64,000 bases of DNA from Flavobacterium shii (GTDB lineage Bacteria; Bacteroidota; Bacteroidia; Flavobacteriales; Flavobacteriaceae): positions 31,932-95,931 of the forward strand of contig NZ_JAOZEW010000024.1 of assembly GCF_025847235.1 (NCBI RefSeq), written 5' to 3'. The first letter of the stretch is position 1. Each line of letters opens with the position of its first letter. The notes beneath the pieces were generated by a model. It was not told the DNA's origin and searched no databases. It saw nothing but the letters and a program-made list of their open reading frames with translations. Both the position numbers and the translations under genes were made by a program. This document shows, one piece after another, positions 60,043 to 64,000 of this stretch.

Positions 60043-60624
60043 ATGTTAGGATTAAAATTAGCTACAGACCCACGCTGGGTAAATATCGTCGAATCAAACA
60101 TTGAAGAAATTTTGACCGACCATGCTTGGTGTGAGCAAAAAGCTGCTTCAAATGCAATTAGTTTAATAACTTACAATTCAGAATTAGAAGAATTAGTAAC
60201 CGAACTATTGATAATTGCCAGAGAAGAATTGGAACATTTACAAATGGTCCATGATTTAATTAAGAGAAAAGGACTGACCCTCGGACGTGAACGTAAGGAT
60301 CATTATGTAAATGAACTTTTTAAATTCATGAAAAAAGACGGAAGCCGAAAAGATGCATTGGTAGATCGTTTATTATTTTCGGCTATGATAGAAGCAAGAA
60401 GTTGTGAACGTTTTAAAGTTCTTTCAGAAAATATAAAAGATCAGGAATTAGCAAAATTCTATCGTGATTTAATGATTTCTGAAGCTGGACACTATACTAC
60501 TTTTCTTGGTTTCGCCAGAAAATATACTGACAATATCGATGTTGACAAACGTTGGGCAGAATGGATTGAATTTGAAACTTCGATCATTACAAATTATGGT
60601 AAACAAGAAACCATTCACGGATAA
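60043..60624 (+). CDS. miaE: tRNA-(ms[2]io[6]A)-hydroxylase
   Basis: 193 residues of a ferritin-like four-helix di-iron enzyme that hydroxylates the isopentenyl group of the modified adenosine at position 37 of tRNA. Iron ligands: EEILTDHAWCEQKAAS, AREELEHLQMVHDLI, MIEARSCERFKVL and SEAGHYTTFL. Length and spacing fit the family. The AsmA-like gene follows by 23 bases, likely co-transcribed. Confidence 0.94.
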   Translation: MLGLKLATDPRWVNIVESNIEEILTDHAWCEQKAASNAISLITYNSELEELVTELLIIAREELEHLQMVHDLIKRKGLTLGRERKDHYVNELFKFMKKDGSRKDALVDRLLFSAMIEARSCERFKVLSENIKDQELAKFYRDLMISEAGHYTTFLGFARKYTDNIDVDKRWAEWIEFETSIITNYGKQETIHG

Positions 60625-60647
60625 TAATTTATTTTAATAATCATATC

Positions 60648-63410
60648 ATGGCAAAAAGTAATTTGAAATCCATTTTATACAGAATAGTAAAATATACTGG
60701 AATAACTCTTGTTGTTATCTTAGCACTACTTTTCATTACTCCTTTCGTATTTTCTGACAAAATAAAAGAAGAAATAAAAAAGACAGCAAATCAAAAGTTA
60801 AATGCTGAGTTAAACTATTCTGATGCAAACATTTCTTTTTTTCATCATTTCCCCTCATTAACTTTAACTCTAAACGACTTAAAATTAAATGGATCAGCAC
60901 CTTTTCAAAAAGAGAATTTTGTTACTGCAAAAGAAGTTTCTTTTGGAATAAACGTAAGCAGTTTAATCTTTGGTAAAACAGTAAGTATTGATCAAATCTA
61001 TTTATCAAATTCTTTTATTAATGTAAAGGTTAATAAAAATGGAGAAGCGAATTATAACGTCTATAAATCTTCCTCTCAAGCTGAAAAAACTAAAGACACT
61101 ACGGAGACATCTTTAAAATTAGAGAAAATTGAAATCATCAATAGCAAAATAATTTATGATGATCAATCAACCAAAGTACACTTTGATGTTTTTGGATTTA
61201 ATTATTCTGGGAAAGGCGATTTAAGCAAAGACATCTTTGATTTATATTCGAAAGCAAAAATCGAAAAATTAAACATCTTATATGAGAACGAGCCTTATTT
61301 GATGAATAAAAAAGTTGATGCCGATTTAATCACCAAAGTAAATGTAAACTCATTATCATTCTTTTTCGAACAAAACAACTTAAAAATCAACCAATTGATC
61401 GTTGATTTTAAAGGTAAATTTGACTTTTTAAAAGACGGTTATGATATCGATTTTACAATAAAATCAAATGATAGTAAACTACACGATGTATTTACTGCAT
61501 TTCCTCCAAAATATATTACTTGGCTTTCTAAAACTGATTTAAAAGGAAATACCAACTTACTACTTACATTAAAAGGGAAATATATTGCTTCAAAAAAAAT
61601 TGCTCCCGATTTAAACTTAGATTTAAAGATAAATGATGGTTATGTAAACTATAACAAAAGTTCTTTCCCCGTTTCAAATTTAAACCTGGACATAAACACA
61701 AAACTACCATCGTTGAATCCTGATCTTTTAATAGTAGACGCAAAAAACTTATCCTTAAACATTAATAAAGATTACTTAAAATCTAAGTTTTATGTAAAAG
61801 GAGTAAACAATCCAGAAATAGATATTGATTTAAATAGTCAAATAGATTTACAAAAACTAACTCAGGCATTCGGAATTCCTGATATAGAATTAAAAGGAAA
61901 TCTGATTGGAGATATTAAAGCAAAAGGGAAGTTTGATTTAAAGCACAAACTCTTTCCTGTAACTTCAGGCACTATTAATTTAAAAAATGGATATTTAAAA
62001 ACAAAATATTATCCTAATCCTATTACAGATATTACTATTGTATCAAAAGTTAACAATGTAAAAGGAACTTTCGAAGATTTAAAAGTTAAACTATCTCCTG
62101 CACAAATAACCTTTGAAGGAAAACCATTTTTTATAGATGCTGACTTAAAAAACTTTAATGATCTTGCATATGATATAAAAGCTAAAGGAGTACTGGATAT
62201 AAGCAAAATATATAAAGTTTTTTCTCAAAAAGGACTAGATTTGGATGGCTCAATTAAAGCTGATTTGGTTTTAAAAGGAAAACAAAGTGATGCCGAAAAA
62301 GGCAATTACAGCAAACTCAATAATAAAGGAACATTAGAAATCAGAAATATTGGTATAGTCTCCGAGTATCTTCCTAAGAAGTTTATAATTAAAGAAGGTA
62401 TTTTTAAAATAAACCAAGATAAAATGTCTTTTAACAACTTTTTGTCAACATATGGTCAATCAGATTTTAAAATGAATGGTTATTTACAAAATGTCTTCAA
62501 TTTTGCAACAACCAAAACTGGAATTTTAAAAGGTTCATTTGTCATAAATTCAAAATACATTAATGCCGATGAATTTATGTCAAGTACAACTATCGAAACA
62601 AGTACCGCACCTGCAAACACAAATTCTGAAGTACCTAAAACTACTGAAGTAACTCAGACTGGGGTAATCATAATCCCAACGAATTTTAATCTGCAGTTTC
62701 AAGCTAATGCACAAAGAGTAAACTTTAATAAACTTACTTTAAATAACGCTAAAGGAAATCTTAAAATGAACAAAGGTATCCTAAACATGCAAAATACTGG
62801 TTTTAACCTAATCGGTTGCGAAGTAAATATGGATGCAACTTATCAAGCTTTAACAGCTAAAAAAGCAATATTCGATTATACTATAAAAGCAACAGATTTC
62901 GATGTTAAAAGAGCCTATAATGAAATTGAAATTTTCAGAAAAATGGCAAGTGCAGCAGAGAAAGCACAAGGAACAGTTTCTTTAGATTATAAATTAAAAG
63001 GAAGGCTTAATGCCAAGATGGAGCCTGTATATCCTTCATTAGTTGGAGAAGGTGTTGTTTCTGTAAAAAACATTAAGCTATATGGTATGAAAATGTTTAA
63101 TGCAGTAAGCAAAACAACCAGCCATGAAGGGATAAAAAATCCAGAAATTTCGAAAGTAGACATTAAGAGCAGCATCAAGAATAATATAATTACTCTAGAA
63201 CGCTTCAAATTTAAATTTGCTGGTTTCAGACCAAGAATAGAAGGGACAACTAGCTTAGATGGAAAATTAAATATTAAAATGAGATTAGGCTTACCTCCTT
63301 TAGGAATTTTAGGGGTTCCGTTAATAATAACAGGAAACAAAGACAACCCTAAAATAAAAATTGGGCGAAAATCAGATGATTTAGAAGAAACACAAGATAC
63401 CGATAACTAA
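60648..63410 (+). CDS. AsmA-like inner-membrane-anchored protein
   Basis: 920 residues. One N-terminal transmembrane helix (TGITLVVILALLFITPFVF), then the AsmA-like start KLNAELNYSDANISFFHHFP and long repetitive beta structure (LTLNDLKLNGSAPF, GKTVSIDQIYLSNSFINVKV), ending with the conserved block LGLPPLGILGVPLIITGN near the C terminus. AsmA-type proteins span the periplasm and are thought to move lipids between membranes. It is read with miaE and closed by a terminator. Confidence 0.9.
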   Translation: MAKSNLKSILYRIVKYTGITLVVILALLFITPFVFSDKIKEEIKKTANQKLNAELNYSDANISFFHHFPSLTLTLNDLKLNGSAPFQKENFVTAKEVSFGINVSSLIFGKTVSIDQIYLSNSFINVKVNKNGEANYNVYKSSSQAEKTKDTTETSLKLEKIEIINSKIIYDDQSTKVHFDVFGFNYSGKGDLSKDIFDLYSKAKIEKLNILYENEPYLMNKKVDADLITKVNVNSLSFFFEQNNLKINQLIVDFKGKFDFLKDGYDIDFTIKSNDSKLHDVFTAFPPKYITWLSKTDLKGNTNLLLTLKGKYIASKKIAPDLNLDLKINDGYVNYNKSSFPVSNLNLDINTKLPSLNPDLLIVDAKNLSLNINKDYLKSKFYVKGVNNPEIDIDLNSQIDLQKLTQAFGIPDIELKGNLIGDIKAKGKFDLKHKLFPVTSGTINLKNGYLKTKYYPNPITDITIVSKVNNVKGTFEDLKVKLSPAQITFEGKPFFIDADLKNFNDLAYDIKAKGVLDISKIYKVFSQKGLDLDGSIKADLVLKGKQSDAEKGNYSKLNNKGTLEIRNIGIVSEYLPKKFIIKEGIFKINQDKMSFNNFLSTYGQSDFKMNGYLQNVFNFATTKTGILKGSFVINSKYINADEFMSSTTIETSTAPANTNSEVPKTTEVTQTGVIIIPTNFNLQFQANAQRVNFNKLTLNNAKGNLKMNKGILNMQNTGFNLIGCEVNMDATYQALTAKKAIFDYTIKATDFDVKRAYNEIEIFRKMASAAEKAQGTVSLDYKLKGRLNAKMEPVYPSLVGEGVVSVKNIKLYGMKMFNAVSKTTSHEGIKNPEISKVDIKSSIKNNIITLERFKFKFAGFRPRIEGTTSLDGKLNIKMRLGLPPLGILGVPLIITGNKDNPKIKIGRKSDDLEETQDTDN

Positions 63411-63427
63411 ACTTCAGATCCTTAAAT

Positions 63428-63458
63428 AAAAACCTGCTCATCTGAGCAGGTTTTTTTG
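63428..63458 (+). terminator. intrinsic terminator after AsmA-like gene
   Basis: AACCTGCTCA-TC-TGAGCAGGTT followed by a run of T. Confidence 0.92.
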
Positions 63459-63586
63459 TGCTCACTACTTACACATGAGACATCACTAGACCCTTTTAAG
63501 GCATTTTTTTTTACTTAGAAGTGAATATTAATATTTTGAGTTAGTCATTTAGTTTCTGTATATTTATTTGATTAAAATCAGCCGTT

Positions 63587-64000
63587 ATGGAAGTATTTGA
63601 AGGGCAAAGTATCCTAAACTTTATAAAATAATTGCCAAACGATGAAGCTTGTAAAGCTTATTTAGCACGTATTAAATGGCAAGATGGTTTTACTTGTATG
63701 AAATCTGGTCATACAAAAGGATGTGAGAAATCGGGATATAATTACCAATGCTATGGCTGTCACCATGTAGAAAGTTCTACTGCAAATACGTTTTTCCATA
63801 AGGTTAAGTTTGGTTTGCACAAAGCTTTTTGTATCGTATTTGAAATGACCACTAGTAGTAAAAGTGTATCCAGTATTCAAATGGAAAAACGTTTTGAAAT
63901 TCACCAAGGCACTACATGATCTTTTATGCAAAAAGTACGCAAAGCTATGGAAAGCAGTCGGAAAAATCTCTCGTACAATTATGAATCATTATCAAACAAT
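63587..64000 (+). pseudogene. IS1595-type transposase relic (partial)
   Basis: The frame starting at ATG 63587 reads MEVFEGQSILNFIK, then a TAA (63629), then LPNDEACKAYLARIKWQDGF, the zinc-ribbon C-x2-type pair spaced as CMKSGHTKGC and CYGCHHVESSTANTFFHKV. A TGA (63917) follows IHQGTT where family members have Trp. After MQKVRKAMESS the sequence stops resembling the family, suggesting a further frame change or truncation. Two nonsense codons make it inactive. The right end is outside the window; left-end repeats were not resolved. Confidence 0.85.

Overview
The window is AT-rich and looks like the chromosome of a gliding Flavobacterium or close relative (Bacteroidota). Evidence: a GldJ gliding lipoprotein next to the type IX secretion genes porU and porV, a SusC/SusD glycan-utilisation locus, MiaE, a bacterial GGGPS-family enzyme, and TAnnTTTG-type -7 promoter elements upstream of many genes. 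Shine-Dalgarno sites are mostly absent. The window has no rRNA, tRNA, CRISPR array or prophage.

Layout. 1-4.5 kb: housekeeping genes, mostly on the minus strand (MOSC protein, aat, DUF3127, flavin reductase, HIT protein, greA) with an orphan sensor kinase. 4.6-11.3 kb: a small Rieske-like lipoprotein, then a minus-strand block of a GGGPS-family enzyme, a PnuC-type transporter, a NadR-like kinase fused to DUF4301, and arfB. The block is followed by a TPP riboswitch that leads into a TonB-dependent receptor, suggesting thiamine uptake. 11.4-12.8 kb: a Crp/Fnr regulator, a small membrane protein and a group III truncated haemoglobin. 13-18.6 kb: a phosphopantetheinyl transferase, ahcY, a patatin-BamA-like protein and two structured intergenic elements. 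18.7-24 kb: an accessory stretch of unknown small proteins (one WG-repeat, one HEAT-like), an SMR exporter, a Fic protein with a palindrome over its promoter, and a GNAT acetyltransferase.

24.2-26.9 kb is a DNA-alkylation repair island: an AraC-Ogt fusion, a 2OG-Fe(II) oxygenase, a detached Ada-N-like domain and AlkB. 26.9-28.3 kb holds a Nudix-derived regulator and a small unknown protein. 28.5-43.3 kb is a polysaccharide utilisation locus: SusC, SusD, GH30, GH5 with a carbohydrate-binding module, a secreted endonuclease/exonuclease/phosphatase-fold protein and GH3 on the minus strand, with a divergent triple-Y propeller regulator. The enzyme set suggests a beta-glucan (beta-1,6 and/or beta-1,3) as substrate.

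43.3-51.7 kb carries murF, gldJ and, divergently, porU and porV. 51.7-63.4 kb is mainly core metabolism: cytidine deaminase, pyruvate dehydrogenase E1 alpha and E2, an M1 peptidase, an AhpD-like protein with an AraC regulator, a glycosyltransferase, miaE and an AsmA-like protein. The window ends inside an IS1595-type transposase relic with two in-frame stops.

No complete undescribed defence or mobile system is evident. The least explained signals are the Fic promoter/operator overlap, the kinase-DUF4301 fusion beside a riboswitch-controlled receptor, the terminator-like hairpin at the start of the greA leader, the split Ada system, the 18.9-22 kb cluster of unknown genes, and a perfect 21-bp hairpin inside the glucan locus. 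Coordinates of short sites were counted by eye and may be off by one or two bases.
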